NCBI RefSeq assembly: GCF_900176285.1
Contig: NZ_FWXF01000011.1
Span: forward strand, 1-64,000
Reading direction: 5' to 3'
DNA from: Desulfacinum hydrothermale DSM 13146
GTDB lineage: Bacteria > Desulfobacterota > Syntrophobacteria > Syntrophobacterales > DSM-9756
Length of the DNA: 64,000 bases
This document shows, piece after piece, positions 42,362-52,079 of this stretch. A program made the position numbers and the translations under genes. Positions within the stretch are counted from its first letter, which is position 1. Each line of letters begins with the position of its first letter. The notes under the pieces were generated by a model that saw only the letters and a program-made list of their open reading frames with translations, did no database searches and was not told the DNA's origin.

Positions 42362-42882
42362 TTTTGACCCTCGCCGTGTTTCTTTCTGCCGGCCTTTTCC
42401 TGGGCCCGGGCGTGCTGTGCCTGGAGGGAGCCGATGAGTTTAACGAGTCGGCTGGCGCGGCCTGAACGCTCCAGATCCTGGATGGCTGTCTTGAGAGCCA
42501 ATTCCACGATCAGCGATTTGGATACGATGGGGCGGCCCGATTCTCCCGAGAGCTCTTTCAAGGTCTGCTGGGCCTCGTCCAGTCTGCGCAGCAGCACCTT
42601 GGTCAGATAGTAGGTGGCCTTCTTCTTGGGGCGTGGAGCCCGCGGGGGGCGAGCCTTGGGGGCCTTCTTGGCCGGATCGGGAGAGGCGGCACGCTGTTCC
42701 AGGCGCTTCAAATAGAAGGCAAGCCGTTCGATGAGGTCGTTTTCCCGGGTCGTGACCTGGGGGGCGTTTCCCTGCAGGAGCTCGGTCATGATATCCGGCT
42801 TGTGGTCTTTGGGTTCCGACACCAGGTTCCCTCCGCTCTGATGGTAGCCTATCTGTTCCAAAGGGAGCAATTCCAAGCCCAT
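42358..42882 (-). CDS. Basic protein with ribbon-helix-helix-like C-terminal region
   Basis: The start at 42882 gives 174 residues. A basic Pro/Lys/Arg-rich linker (about 75-97) precedes A-T-Y-Y-L-T-K-V-L-L-R-R-L-D-E-A, then two helices, a pattern like ribbon-helix-helix DNA-binding proteins. Small proteins of this type often partner ParA ATPases, and the stop overlaps the ParA-like start by four bases. The ribbon-helix-helix call is by pattern only. I do not recognise the N-terminal 70 residues. Confidence 0.6.
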   Translation of the reverse strand: MGLELLPLEQIGYHQSGGNLVSEPKDHKPDIMTELLQGNAPQVTTRENDLIERLAFYLKRLEQRAASPDPAKKAPKARPPRAPRPKKKATYYLTKVLLRRLDEAQQTLKELSGESGRPIVSKSLIVELALKTAIQDLERSGRASRLVKLIGSLQAQHARAQEKAGRKKHGEGQK

Positions 42883-42955
42883 GGCCGTTTTCCTCTTCGT
42901 TCGATCCGGAGCACGCCCCGATCCAAATGGCCCGCGGGGCCTGCCGTCAGCGGGT

Positions 42956-43411
42956 TTAGCGCTTGGCAAAAAAGCGCTCCCGGGCTTCCCGCACAAAGGT
43001 CTCGACGAACAGTCGGTCTTCTTCCGATTCAAACTCCAGGGCCAGCCCGCACAGCACGCCCCCTTCCTCCAGCGGGGTCACGTGCCGCACCACGGCAGCC
43101 GCTCGGATCCGTTGCTGGCCGTAGTGGATCTGGAGATCGGTGAGTCGGTCTCCCGGACTGAAGGGGCCGTCTTGCGCGCTGAAGAGGCCCAGGCCGTGTT
43201 CGCTGATGTTGGCGACGGAAAAGGGTGAATCACCGATAACGGCACGCACCTCGATGTCCTCTCCCACAGGAACCCTGAAGGTTTCCCTGACGAGACCTTC
43301 TTCCGGCGTGACGCCTTTCAACGTGAGGATCTCTTCCAATTCCTCCAGTTCGGACAGAATGGATTCCACGCCCGTGCCTTCCGTTCGTTTGGTTTGTGCC
43401 TTGTCGTCCAT
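42956..43411 (-). CDS. PilZ-domain protein, probable c-di-GMP receptor
   Basis: The 151-residue protein shows the PilZ signature R-E-T-F-R (RxxxR) near residue 43 and N-I-S-E-H-G-L-G-L about 25 residues later, which together bind cyclic di-GMP. The C-terminal half is the rest of the beta barrel plus a helix. A short acidic helix precedes it. AAGGAAAG lies before ATG 43411. It is the first gene of the unit with the ParA-like ATPase, 73 bases away. Confidence 0.8.
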   Translation of the reverse strand: MDDKAQTKRTEGTGVESILSELEELEEILTLKGVTPEEGLVRETFRVPVGEDIEVRAVIGDSPFSVANISEHGLGLFSAQDGPFSPGDRLTDLQIHYGQQRIRAAAVVRHVTPLEEGGVLCGLALEFESEEDRLFVETFVREARERFFAKR

Positions 43412-43559
43412 GTGCGCTTTCCTTCAAGGAATCGGCCGTTGGAGCGGCCAAGGTTGTGACGATGGGGTCCTGGAGCCATTAGCCCTTCCACTGACTAACT
43501 TCGGATCTTTCATGCCATTTCTTTAAGAAAATTTGTCGGGTGCGGCCTTCCGGGTCGTG

Positions 43560-43588
43560 TTGCGAAAGCCCAGGTCATGTGCTACAAG
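43560..43588 (+). promoter_or_regulatory. Promoter candidate for leuS
   Basis: TTGCGA at 43560-43565, 17 bases, TACAAG at 43583-43588, each four of six matches. It is the best candidate ahead of ATG 43667; the other bases between 43412 and 43667 show nothing else. Confidence 0.45.
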
Positions 43589-43666
43589 TCAGCCACCTTT
43601 TGGAATCCGGAAAAGACAACTGGGGCGGCTGCCCGCCGATGGATTGGATGATAGGGGAAACAGATC

Positions 43667-46156
43667 ATGGAGATGCGATACAACCCGAAGGCAGTGGAAG
43701 AAAAGTGGCAGGGCTACTGGGAGCGCGAACAGCTCTTTTCCGTGCAGGAAGATCCCGATAAGAAGAAATTCTACCTGCTGGAGATGTTCCCTTATCCGTC
43801 GGGCCGGATCCACATGGGCCACGTTCGCAACTACTCCATCGGAGACGTGGTGGCCCGGTTCCTCTCCATGCGCGGTTACAACGTGCTCCATCCCATGGGC
43901 TGGGACGCCTTCGGAATGCCCGCGGAAAACGCCGCCATCAAGGCCAAGACCCACCCGGCCAAGTGGACCTATGAAAATATCGACTACATGCGCCGTCAGC
44001 TCAAAAAGCTCGGCCTCTCCTACGATTGGACTCGGGAATTGGCCACCTGCGACCCGTCCTACTACCGATGGGAGCAGCTCTTTTTCGTCAAGATGTTCAA
44101 GAAGGGACTGGCCTACAAGAAGAAGTCCTACGTGAACTGGTGCGGAACCTGTCAGACGGTGCTGGCCAACGAGCAGGTGGAAGACGGAGCCTGCTGGCGC
44201 TGCGACCAGCCCGTCGTTCAAAAGGAAATGGAGCAGTGGTTCTTCAAGATCACCGACTACGTGGAGGAACTGCTCGAGTATCTGGACAAGCTGCCTGGCT
44301 GGCCCGAACGGGTCCTGACCATGCAACGGAACTGGATCGGCAAAAGCTTCGGGAGCACCATCCACTTCCCGCTGGAATCGGGAAAGGGGAGTATCCAGGT
44401 CTTCACCACCCGGGCGGACACCCTTTTTGGAGCCACCTTCATGAGCCTGGCGCCGGAACACCCCCTGGTGGACGAGTTGTGCCGGGGTACGGAACAGGAA
44501 GAGACGGTGCGGGCCTTTGTGGAGCGCTCCAAGCAAGCCAAGCGCGGAGAAAGGGCCGCGGACCTGTTGGAAAAGGAAGGGGTCTTCACCGGAGCCCACT
44601 GCATCAATCCCATGACGGGGGCCAAGATGCCCATCTTTGTGGCCAACTTCGTCGTCATGGAGTACGGCACGGGGGCCGTGATGGCCGTTCCCGCCCACGA
44701 TCAGAGGGACTTCGAGTTCGCCAGAAAATATGACCTTCCCATCAAGGTGGTGATCAAAGCAAGCGAAGACGCTCCGGTGCCGGAGCCGGCCGCCCTGGAC
44801 CAGGCCTTTGAAGAGGACGGCATCCTGGTGGATTCCGGGGATTTTACCGGCATGACCTCGGCTCAGGCGCGGGAGGCCATCACCCAGGCCCTGGAAGCCA
44901 GAGGTCAGGGGGAACTCACGGTGCAGTATCGGTTGCGCGACTGGGGCATTTCCCGCCAGCGCTATTGGGGGGCGCCCATCCCGATCATCTACTGCGATGA
45001 GTGCGGCACGGTGCCCGTGCCCGAAGAGGATCTTCCGGTCGTGCTGCCTCTGGACCTGGACATGCCCGAAAGCGGTGCATCTCCGCTGCCCCTGAGTGAG
45101 GAGTTCGTCCGCACCACGTGTCCCCAGTGCGGGAAGGCGGCCCGCCGGGAGACGGATACCATGGACACCTTTGTGGAATCGTCCTGGTATTTTGCCCGCT
45201 TCGCCTGTTCGGACTACGACCAGGGGCCTCTGGATCCCCAGAGGGTGGGCTATTGGATGCCCGTGGACCAATATATCGGCGGGATCGAACACGCCGTGTT
45301 GCACCTGCTCTACTCGCGCTTCTTTACCAAGGTGCTTCGAGACATGGGCTACCTGCAGGTGGACGAACCTTTCACCAACCTGCTGACCCAGGGCATGGTG
45401 ATCAAAGACGGCGCCAAGATGAGCAAATCCAAGGGCAACGTGGTCGATCCGGACGACATGATCCGGGCCTACGGAGCCGACACCGTCCGTCTGTTTTGCC
45501 TGTTTGCCGCCCCTCCCGAAAAGGAACTGGAGTGGAGCGATCAGGGTGTGGAAGGAGCGTCCCGGTTCCTGGGGCGCGTCTGGCGCCTGGTCCACGACAA
45601 CCTGGAAGGCCTCCAGGCCGCAGCGCCCTACGATGGCCGGGCGGAAGTGGGGTCGACCTTGCAGGCCCTGCACCGCAAGACCCACCAGACCATCAAGAAG
45701 GTGACGGAAGACATCGAGCAGCGCTTCCACTTCAATACGGCCATTGCGGCCATCATGGAATTGGTCAACCAGATCTATGCCGTCCAGGACAAGGCGTCCC
45801 AGGATCCCGCCTATTGGCCGGTGATGCGTGAAGCCGTGGAAACCGTGGTGGTGCTGCTGTCTCCCATGGCGCCGCACATCGCCGAAGAGCTCTGGGAGCG
45901 CCTGGGCCGCCGGCCCAGTATCGCCAAGGTTCCCTGGCCCACCTGGCGGGAGGAGTCCCTCAAGGCCGAGGAGATCCTGATCGTCGTGCAGGTGAATGGA
46001 AAACTCCGCGGGCGTCTGACGGTTCCCGCCGACGTCACCAACGAAGACCTGGAAAAGGCGGCGCTGGCCGATCCCAAGGTGCAGAGCTTCATCGAGGGGA
46101 AAACGGTCCGGAAGGTCATCGTGGTACCCAAAAAGCTCGTGAACATCGTGGTCTAG
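43667..46156 (+). CDS. leuS: Leucyl-tRNA synthetase
   Basis: The 829-residue class I synthetase has the HIGH motif within [10 protein letters not shown] (about residue 43), an editing domain with [10 protein letters not shown], a zinc-type cysteine set (C-D-E-C ... C-P-Q-C) and K-M-S-K-S-K-G-N near residue 583. The C-terminal anticodon domain is complete. AGGGGAAA precedes ATG 43667. It heads the common cluster leuS-lptE-holA. Confidence 0.97.
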   Translation: MEMRYNPKAVEEKWQGYWEREQLFSVQEDPDKKKFYLLEMFPYPSGRIHMGHVRNYSIGDVVARFLSMRGYNVLHPMGWDAFGMPAENAAIKAKTHPAKWTYENIDYMRRQLKKLGLSYDWTRELATCDPSYYRWEQLFFVKMFKKGLAYKKKSYVNWCGTCQTVLANEQVEDGACWRCDQPVVQKEMEQWFFKITDYVEELLEYLDKLPGWPERVLTMQRNWIGKSFGSTIHFPLESGKGSIQVFTTRADTLFGATFMSLAPEHPLVDELCRGTEQEETVRAFVERSKQAKRGERAADLLEKEGVFTGAHCINPMTGAKMPIFVANFVVMEYGTGAVMAVPAHDQRDFEFARKYDLPIKVVIKASEDAPVPEPAALDQAFEEDGILVDSGDFTGMTSAQAREAITQALEARGQGELTVQYRLRDWGISRQRYWGAPIPIIYCDECGTVPVPEEDLPVVLPLDLDMPESGASPLPLSEEFVRTTCPQCGKAARRETDTMDTFVESSWYFARFACSDYDQGPLDPQRVGYWMPVDQYIGGIEHAVLHLLYSRFFTKVLRDMGYLQVDEPFTNLLTQGMVIKDGAKMSKSKGNVVDPDDMIRAYGADTVRLFCLFAAPPEKELEWSDQGVEGASRFLGRVWRLVHDNLEGLQAAAPYDGRAEVGSTLQALHRKTHQTIKKVTEDIEQRFHFNTAIAAIMELVNQIYAVQDKASQDPAYWPVMREAVETVVVLLSPMAPHIAEELWERLGRRPSIAKVPWPTWREESLKAEEILIVVQVNGKLRGRLTVPADVTNEDLEKAALADPKVQSFIEGKTVRKVIVVPKKLVNIVV

Positions 46157-46392
46157 TCGGCTTGCGCTGCAATGAGGGCGTTCGTCCTTTCCTCGGGGTC
46201 CCGTGGCCTTTGGCGCCATCTGCCAAGAAACGGGAAGCCCGGGTCCCTGCGGCTTGAGATGGAAGACAGCCTCCGAGGCATCTGGAAGGGGGGTCAGACG
46301 CCGGTGGGAGCGGCCGCGGTCCGGAGGTTGGTAAAGCCGGCTCGTGCCGGGGGATCGACCGGCCGCTGGACGGGCGGTTGGGGAGGAAAGCC

Positions 46393-46911
46393 GTGACAAC
46401 GTTTGGTCGAGTCCTCTTCGTGAGTGTTCTTCTCCTCCTGTGCGGTGGATGCGGCTACCATTTTGCCGGAGAAGGAAGGGGCCCGGAGCCGGGGATCACC
46501 TCGGTGGCCATACCCGTTTTCGAAAATCTGACGGCCGAGCCGGGCCTGGAGCCCATTTTCACGGGGGCGCTTCGTCGGGAATTCCTTCTCAGGAGCCGGA
46601 TCAAGCTGGTTCCCCGCCGGCAGGCCGACGCCGTCTTTCTGGGGCGCATCACCCGGCTGTCCACCTCATCGGTGGCGCACCGCCAATCCCAGGACACGAC
46701 CCTCACCCGCCTTGCCGTCACAGTGGATGTGCGCTGCGTGGACGAACGAACCCAAACCGTGCTGTGGCAGGCCCGTTCGCTCACCTACTTCCAAGACTAT
46801 CTTCAGGATTCGGATCCGATGGTGAGCTTCCAAAACCGGCAGGAAGCGCTGAAGACCGCAGCCAGGGACCTGGCCGTGCGGATTCACGACCGATTCTTGA
46901 GCCGCTTCTGA
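46393..46911 (+). CDS. lptE: LPS-assembly lipoprotein LptE
   Basis: A GTG start at 46393 after GGGAGG gives 172 residues. The lipobox L-L-C-G-G-C directs lipid attachment at a cysteine near residue 20, followed by G-Y-H-F as is usual in LptE. It would plug the LptD barrel that delivers lipopolysaccharide to the outer surface, and needs Lgt (24050). The position between leuS and holA is typical. Identity of the remaining sequence to LptE is low, as is normal in the family. Confidence 0.85.
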   Translation: MTTFGRVLFVSVLLLLCGGCGYHFAGEGRGPEPGITSVAIPVFENLTAEPGLEPIFTGALRREFLLRSRIKLVPRRQADAVFLGRITRLSTSSVAHRQSQDTTLTRLAVTVDVRCVDERTQTVLWQARSLTYFQDYLQDSDPMVSFQNRQEALKTAARDLAVRIHDRFLSRF

Positions 46912-46919
46912 ACCTTCCA

Positions 46920-47912
46920 ATGGACAGCCGAGCCTTCATCGAAAGCCTCCAACAGCCACCCACCCGGCCGGTCTATCTCTTCAAGGGCGCCGAACCGTTT
47001 CTGATGGATCAGGCGTGGCAAGCGCTTGTGGAGGCCTTGGGCCGTTCGGTCAAGACCGGGCGGATCAAGGGCGAGCGCTTTTCGGCCAAGGATGTGTCGG
47101 CAGCGGATGTGGCGGAACGCCTCCGCACCTTGTCGGTCTTTACCCCCTTGCGGGTGGTGCTTGTGCGCGATGTGGAGGCGTGGACCAAAGACCAGCGTGA
47201 GATCCTCCACGGGTACCTGCGCAAGCCAAACCCCCGGTCCTGCCTGGTCCTCAGCGTGGCTCCCAAGAAGGCGTGGAAGGAATTGGAGCGGCTGGTGCAA
47301 GCACACGGCGCGGTGGTGGATTTCAAGGGGCTGAACGAAAGACAAATCCCTTCCTGGGTGCGGGACCGGGCGGCGTCCCAGGGCAAACGGATCTCTTTGA
47401 CCACCGCCGGTCTTCTGGCGGCCAAAGTGGGGACAGATCTCCAGGCCCTGGAAAGGGAGCTGGAAAAGCTGAGCCTCTATGTGGGGGATCGTCCGGAAAT
47501 CTTGGACGGGGATGTGGATGCGGCCGTTGCCCACCGGCACAGTGACAACATCTTCAAGCTGATGGACTACGTGGGTGAAAAACGTCCGGCCGAAGCCTTT
47601 CTGTGCCTGCGCGGCCTGCTGCAGGCGGGCGACGCCCCCTTGAGCATCCTGGCCCTGCTGGCACGGCAGGTCCGTCTGGCCTGGCAGGTCAAAGACGGCT
47701 TGGAACGCGGGCAGACCGTGGCGCAGCTGGCAAAAACCTTGCGCCTTCCCCCCTTCGTGGTGGAAAAGCACGCTCGCCAGGCCCAGCGGTTTTCTCACCA
47801 GGCCCTCGGAGCCTTGCACAGCGCCCTTCTTCATGTGGACCTGCGGCTGAAGACCACCGCCCTGGACCCGGAAAAGGCTCTGGAAAGCCTCATTTACCGG
47901 TTCTGCACTTAA
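46920..47912 (+). CDS. holA: DNA polymerase III subunit delta
   Basis: ATG 46920 gives 330 residues with HolA features: P-V-Y-L-F-K-G-A-E-P-F-L near the N-terminus, a degenerate AAA+ core, L-E-R-E-L-E-K-L and the C-terminal collar region. It is the clamp-loader subunit that opens the sliding clamp. It starts 8 bases after lptE. Its TAA stop codon overlaps the left end of repeat copy B. Confidence 0.9.
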   Translation: MDSRAFIESLQQPPTRPVYLFKGAEPFLMDQAWQALVEALGRSVKTGRIKGERFSAKDVSAADVAERLRTLSVFTPLRVVLVRDVEAWTKDQREILHGYLRKPNPRSCLVLSVAPKKAWKELERLVQAHGAVVDFKGLNERQIPSWVRDRAASQGKRISLTTAGLLAAKVGTDLQALERELEKLSLYVGDRPEILDGDVDAAVAHRHSDNIFKLMDYVGEKRPAEAFLCLRGLLQAGDAPLSILALLARQVRLAWQVKDGLERGQTVAQLAKTLRLPPFVVEKHARQAQRFSHQALGALHSALLHVDLRLKTTALDPEKALESLIYRFCT

Positions 47913-48013
47913 GAGACTGCCTGAGAACGCCAAATCATCCATTTGGGCCAACGCCATTTCGAACACTTAGCATAGCCAAAAGTTCTAAAATCGGCATTTT
48001 CGGACAGACTCCT
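47910..48013 (+). repeat. Dispersed repeat, copy B (compact), starting in the holA stop codon
   Basis: The left end TAAGAGACTGCCTGAGAA begins in the stop codon and the right end reads CGGACAGACTCC, an imperfect inverted repeat of the left. The interior matches copy A (327-424) at roughly 87 percent by eye. It keeps the same open peptide frame, with over half of the differences at third codon positions. Confidence 0.7.
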
Positions 48014-48261
48014 GGGGGCATGATGGGTGCCTAAAAGTTCCCCTTTCCTGGTGGGAGGGGTTAGGGGAGGGGGTCGGATGGTAGGAAGGGGCCATCTTTT
48101 GCCCTTTTTGAGCAGGGGGGATGGAGATGGGCAGATTGGAACACCCCCTCCTAACCTCCATCGAGGGGGAGGGATTTGTGGGTTGGAACGTGGCTCCGCC
48201 CGGTGGGCGGGATTTCTGGGGGCCTAAAAGTTTCCCGTCCTTAACGGGGGAGTGATGGGCG
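48014..48261. other. GC-rich palindromic spacer between repeat copies
   Basis: No gene is seen. The phrase GCCTAAAAGTTCCC near 48029 recurs with one change near 48223. Between them lie G-runs and C-runs such as GGGAGGGGTTAGGGG and CCCCCTCCTAACC that could fold back on each other. It looks like decayed repeat matter. Confidence 0.4.
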
Positions 48262-48505
48262 CCAAGAAGCTGTCTGACAATAGCCTCTCGGTCTTTTGTG
48301 GCTTCTGGCCAGTTGAAATTTCACCGGCTTCGTGGTGCTTTTGGAATTCTCAGACAGTCTTGTGGGATCGGGTTCCGAACCCGCCCTTGTCAGGCTGTCT
48401 GCCAGCTCCGAAAGATCGCAAGGCGCCGTGGAATTTCAACGAGTTGGAAATCCCCCAAAAGACCGAAGAGCCATGGTCGGACCGACTCCTGGCTCAGCCG
48501 CCGGC
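48262..48505. repeat. Dispersed repeat, copy E, inverted half plus direct half
   Basis: From 48262 the sequence AGCTGTCTGACAATAGCC is the reverse complement of the right end of copy F, and the match continues to about 48385 (GTGGTGCTTTTGGAATTCTCAGACAG lies within it). From about 48390 a second, direct but diverged copy runs to GACTCCTGG at 48497. The arrangement suggests two joined element halves. Confidence 0.6.
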
Positions 48506-48614
48506 GCCATGGGTCCCACCCAGGGATCGGCCGGAAAAAGAAAAACGGACGCGCCCATCGGGCGCCGCCCGTTCCATATTCAGTGGGTTCGCATCCCACG
48601 CGGTTCGCGAAAGC

Positions 48615-48893
48615 CTAAGCGCTTTGAGCCGCCTTGAGAGCGTTGACCCTGCGAGCCAGGCGGGAAATCTTCCTGGCAGCCGTGTTTCTATGGATCGTGC
48701 CTTTGGATGCCGTCTTGGCGATGATGGAGCTGGCTTCCCGAAACCGCTGTTCGGCCAGTTCCAGGCTTTGAGTCTTCAGCGCTTCTTCCAGGGCCTTGAT
48801 GGCCGTCTTCATGCGGGTCTTGCGGGAACGATTCCGCATCCGCCGAACCTCGTTTTGCTTTGCGCGTTTGAGTGCCGATTTGTGGTTAGCCAA
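48615..48893 (-). CDS. rpsT: 30S ribosomal protein S20
   Basis: A TTG start at 48893 after AAGGAGG gives 92 residues, beginning (M)-A-N-H-K-S-A-L-K-R-A-K-Q-N and with the basic helical pattern of S20 (S-K-G-T-I-H-R-N-T-A-A-R-K-I-S-R-L). It binds 16S rRNA during small-subunit assembly. The rare TTG start is common for rpsT in bacteria and may limit expression. Its promoter is at 48976-49004. Confidence 0.96.
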   Translation of the reverse strand: MANHKSALKRAKQNEVRRMRNRSRKTRMKTAIKALEEALKTQSLELAEQRFREASSIIAKTASKGTIHRNTAARKISRLARRVNALKAAQSA

Positions 48894-48975
48894 AACCCCT
48901 ACCTCCTTAAGCTGCTCACCCTCTTCGTGTCAGTGCCCGTTTTTCGTCCCCGAATCTTCGCACAGGGAACACGGT

Positions 48976-49004
48976 CTTGTAGCGGTTGCCTTCCAAATTG
49001 TCAA
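48976..49004 (-). promoter_or_regulatory. Promoter of rpsT
   Basis: On the minus strand TTGACA (49004-48999), 17 bases, TACAAG (48981-48976). It lies about 85 bases before the rpsT start and just after the greA stop. Confidence 0.7.
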
Positions 49005-49051
49005 GCCCTCTCCACTTGGATCGTGCGGCAAAATATCTCCCAGGCCGCCCC

Positions 49052-49519
49052 TCAGGGACGAACCTCGATCACCTCAAGATTCCGAACACCCTTGGGGGTC
49101 TGAACCTTCACCTCATCGCCTTCTTCCTTGCCGATGAGCGCTTTGCCCAGGGGCGAGGTCACAGAAAGGGTCCCCGCTTGAATGTCCGCTTCGTAGGGAC
49201 CCACGAGCTTGTAGGCCACCTCTTCGCCCGTGTCCAGGTCTTCCACCACCACGGTGAGCCCGAACATGGCCTTGCCGCCGTTGCGACCCGGTTCCACCAC
49301 TTCACATTGCGACAATTTGGTCTGAAGGTCGGCGATCCGCCCCTCGATGAGGGCTTGCTTCTCTTTGGCCGCTTCATATTCGGCGTTTTCGCTCAGATCA
49401 CCGTGTCCCCGTGCCTCCTCGATGGCTCGGATGACCTTCGGGCGTTCCTCTTTTTGGAGTCGCTGTAACTCCTGGCGCAATCGCTCGTAACCTTCCCGCG
49501 TAATGGGAACTCTCTGCAT
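49052..49519 (-). CDS. greA: Transcription elongation factor GreA
   Basis: The 155-residue protein has the N-terminal coiled coil with the acidic tip (G-D-L-S-E-N-A-E-Y, residues about 40-48) that stimulates RNA cleavage in stalled polymerase, and a C-terminal FKBP-like domain (V-T-S-P-L-G-K-A-L-I-G-K). GGAGGCAAG precedes ATG 49519. It is divergent from pyrB and shares the control region 49520-49678. Confidence 0.96.
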   Translation of the reverse strand: MQRVPITREGYERLRQELQRLQKEERPKVIRAIEEARGHGDLSENAEYEAAKEKQALIEGRIADLQTKLSQCEVVEPGRNGGKAMFGLTVVVEDLDTGEEVAYKLVGPYEADIQAGTLSVTSPLGKALIGKEEGDEVKVQTPKGVRNLEVIEVRP

Positions 49520-49553
49520 TTCTTGCCTCCAAGATCTTCAAAGTGTCCCTCCG

Positions 49554-49580
49554 TTTATAGTCATTGACGGGGGGTGTCAA
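49554..49580 (-). promoter_or_regulatory. Promoter candidate for greA
   Basis: On the minus strand TTGACA (49580-49575) and TATAAA (49559-49554), both good boxes but only 15 bases apart. The -35 is half of a TTGAC-N7-GTCAA inverted repeat at 49564-49580, so a matching -35 faces pyrB, without a good -10. Confidence 0.42.
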
Positions 49581-49678
49581 GATGAATTGGATTTGGACTC
49601 CCTGTCGCCCCTGAATCGTGCTAAATAGACAAGGATGAAGTCGAGCCCTTTGTGTGCCCACCGATTTCGAGGAGCATT

Positions 49679-50617
49679 ATGGCATTCGTAAGAAAAGACT
49701 TGCTGGGAATCCGGGATTTGAGCTCGGAGGAGATCCAGACGATCCTCGATACGGCCGAATCCCTTCGGGAGATCAACCTGCGCGAGATCAAAAAGGTGCC
49801 GACCCTGCGGGGCAAGACGGTGGTGCATCTCTTTTACGAGCCCAGCACGCGCACCCGAACGTCCTTCGATGTGGCGGCCAAGCGGTTGAGCGCGGACACT
49901 TACAGCATCGCCACCTCCACCAGTTCCATGGTCAAAGGGGAGACCTTTCTCGACACCATCAAGAATCTGGAGGCCATGGGGCCGGACGTCTTCGTGATCC
50001 GCCATTCGGCATCGGGAACCCCGCACCGGATCGCCGCTCGCACCTCTGCCTCGGTCATCAATGCCGGGGACGGCATGCACGAACACCCGTCCCAGGCCCT
50101 GCTGGACATGCTCACCATACGTCAGAAAAGGGGCAGATTGGAAGGGCTCAACGTGTTGATCGTGGGCGATATCGCCCATAGCCGCGTGGCCCGCTCCAAC
50201 ATCTGGGGCCTCACCAAGATGGGGGCTCATGTCACGCTGTGCGCTCCGCCCACCCTTCTGCCCGCGGAGGCGGCGTCCCTGCCGGTAAGGGTCTCCCACC
50301 AGCTGGACACGGTCCTGGGCGCGGCGGATGTGATCATGGTGCTGCGGTTGCAAAAGGAACGCCAGGGCCAGGGGCTGTTGCCCTCTTTGCGCGAATATGC
50401 CGTCTTTTACGGGTTGGACCGAAAGAAGTTGGAAAAGGCCAGAGACGATGTGCTCATCATGCATCCCGGCCCCATGAACCGCGGCGTGGAAATCAGCCCC
50501 GACGTGGCGGACGGGCCCCATTCGGTGATCCTGGATCAGGTGGCCAACGGCGTGGCGGTGCGCATGGCGCTGCTCTATCTTCTGGTCCACAGGGAGGTGC
50601 CCCCCGTGCGGGGCTGA
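49679..50617 (+). CDS. pyrB: Aspartate carbamoyltransferase catalytic subunit
   Basis: The 312-residue enzyme has the carbamoyl-phosphate site [12 protein letters not shown], then [16 protein letters not shown] and H-P-G-P-M-N-R-G. It catalyses the first committed step of pyrimidine synthesis. GAGGAG precedes ATG 49679. No pyrI regulatory chain is present; PyrB of this length next to pyrC may form a joint complex as in some other bacteria. Confidence 0.96.
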   Translation: MAFVRKDLLGIRDLSSEEIQTILDTAESLREINLREIKKVPTLRGKTVVHLFYEPSTRTRTSFDVAAKRLSADTYSIATSTSSMVKGETFLDTIKNLEAMGPDVFVIRHSASGTPHRIAARTSASVINAGDGMHEHPSQALLDMLTIRQKRGRLEGLNVLIVGDIAHSRVARSNIWGLTKMGAHVTLCAPPTLLPAEAASLPVRVSHQLDTVLGAADVIMVLRLQKERQGQGLLPSLREYAVFYGLDRKKLEKARDDVLIMHPGPMNRGVEISPDVADGPHSVILDQVANGVAVRMALLYLLVHREVPPVRG

Positions 50618-50776
50618 ACACGGGCGATAGGGGGAGTGTGGGCTTCCGGCGGCCCGTCTCAGAGCGAGCAAGGAGAGCTTTGTCAGCGCTTGGACGTGGC
50701 CCCGGTGGGAAGGAGGGCCCATGGGCCGGACGGGGGCCGGTCGGAGCTAAGAAAAGATCAACGCGAGGGCGAACAC

Positions 50777-52069
50777 GTGAAACAGGCAGACTTGATCTTG
50801 CAAAACGCGCGCATTTTGGATCCGGAGCGTGGTCTCGATACGGTGGGTGATGTGGTGATTCGCCATGGCATCCTGGAGACGGTGGGATCCCGGGCACCGT
50901 CGCCCGAGGAGTGTCCGGATCTGGAAGTGATGGATGCCGGCGGCAAATGGGTGGTGCCGGCTTGGGTGGACATGCACGTGCACCTTCGTGAGCCGGGAGA
51001 GGAATATAAGGAGACGATCGAGACCGGGACTGCGGCGGCGGTGGCCGGCGGTTACGGCGCGGTGGCTTGCATGCCCAACACCCGCCCGGTGAACGATACG
51101 GCGGCCGTCACGGACTTTATTCGGCGCCGGGCGCGCCAAGAGGGGTATTGCCGGGTCTATCCCGTGGGAGCTATCAGCAAGGGCCTGGAGGGCAAGGAGC
51201 TGGCGGAATTCGGAGAACTTCGCCAAGCGGGAGCCGTGGCCGTGAGCGACGACGGTCGGCCGGTGATGGATTCCCTGTTGATGCGCCGGGCACTGGAGTA
51301 CGCCCAGGCCTTCGATCTGGTGGTGATCAGCCATGCGGAAGACCTCCATTTGGCCCAAGGGGGCCTCATGAACGAGGGAGCCGTCTCCACCCGGCTGGGA
51401 CTTCGTGGGATTCCAGCGGCCTCGGAAGCGGTCATGGTGGCTCGGGATCTTTTGTTGGCGGAACTGACGGGTGGGACCCTGCACATCGCTCATGTGAGCA
51501 CCGAGGCCTCGGTGCGTCTGATTCGGGACGCCAAGAGCCGGGGCGTTCGGGTCACCTGCGAGACGGCGCCTCACTACTTCACCCTGACCGATGCCTCCCT
51601 GGAGGGGTTCGACCCCGTCTTCAAGGTGAATCCGCCGTTGCGTTCCCAACGGGACCTGGAGGCGGTGCGCCAAGGGCTGGCCGATGGCACCATCGATGTG
51701 GTGGCCACGGACCATGCCCCCCACAGTTCCTTGGAAAAGGATACGGAATTCGAATACGCGGCCAACGGGATGATCGGCCTGGAGTCCGCCCTGCCGTTGG
51801 TGCTGCAACTGATCCGGGACGGCATCGGTGGGCCGTTGGAGATCCTTGCCAAGGTCACCTGCAACCCGGCCAGGATTCTGGGGATCCCCATGGGAAGCCT
51901 TCGGGCCGGGACGCCGGCGCACCTGACCCTGATCGATCCGGAACAGGAGTATGTGATCGACGCGGGGACGTTCCATTCCAAGGCTCGCAATTGTCCCTTT
52001 CACGGGTGGCCTGTCAAAGGGCGGGCGATCTTGACCATCGTGGACGGTGTGGTGCGCTATCCCTTCTGA
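50777..52069 (+). CDS. pyrC: Dihydroorotase (type I)
   Basis: A GTG start at 50777 with GCGAGGG upstream gives 430 residues. Zinc ligands are present: D-M-H-V-H-L-R-E-P-G, then H-A-E-D, H-I-A-H-V-S-T and A-T-D-H-A-P-H-S. All metal ligands look intact, so it should be active rather than a structural PyrC-like partner. It closes carbamoyl aspartate to dihydroorotate. The 159-base gap after pyrB contains no obvious terminator. Confidence 0.94.
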   Translation: MKQADLILQNARILDPERGLDTVGDVVIRHGILETVGSRAPSPEECPDLEVMDAGGKWVVPAWVDMHVHLREPGEEYKETIETGTAAAVAGGYGAVACMPNTRPVNDTAAVTDFIRRRARQEGYCRVYPVGAISKGLEGKELAEFGELRQAGAVAVSDDGRPVMDSLLMRRALEYAQAFDLVVISHAEDLHLAQGGLMNEGAVSTRLGLRGIPAASEAVMVARDLLLAELTGGTLHIAHVSTEASVRLIRDAKSRGVRVTCETAPHYFTLTDASLEGFDPVFKVNPPLRSQRDLEAVRQGLADGTIDVVATDHAPHSSLEKDTEFEYAANGMIGLESALPLVLQLIRDGIGGPLEILAKVTCNPARILGIPMGSLRAGTPAHLTLIDPEQEYVIDAGTFHSKARNCPFHGWPVKGRAILTIVDGVVRYPF

Positions 52070-52079
52070 CGAGGAGAAC

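Noticed and set aside
46344-46392. A longer start for holA or lptE reaching into the leuS-lptE gap
   Set aside because: The lipobox position and the GGGAGG site fix lptE at GTG 46393; the longer frame is the holA frame read antecedent to its own ATG.
48014-48261. Possible CRISPR-like array from the repeated G-rich and C-rich phrases
   Set aside because: The phrases are unequal in length and spacing, with only two clear copies and no cas genes.
48361-48385. tRNA-like GGGTTCCGAACCC
   Set aside because: It recurs in copy F as part of the repeat family, and no acceptor or anticodon arms can be built around it.
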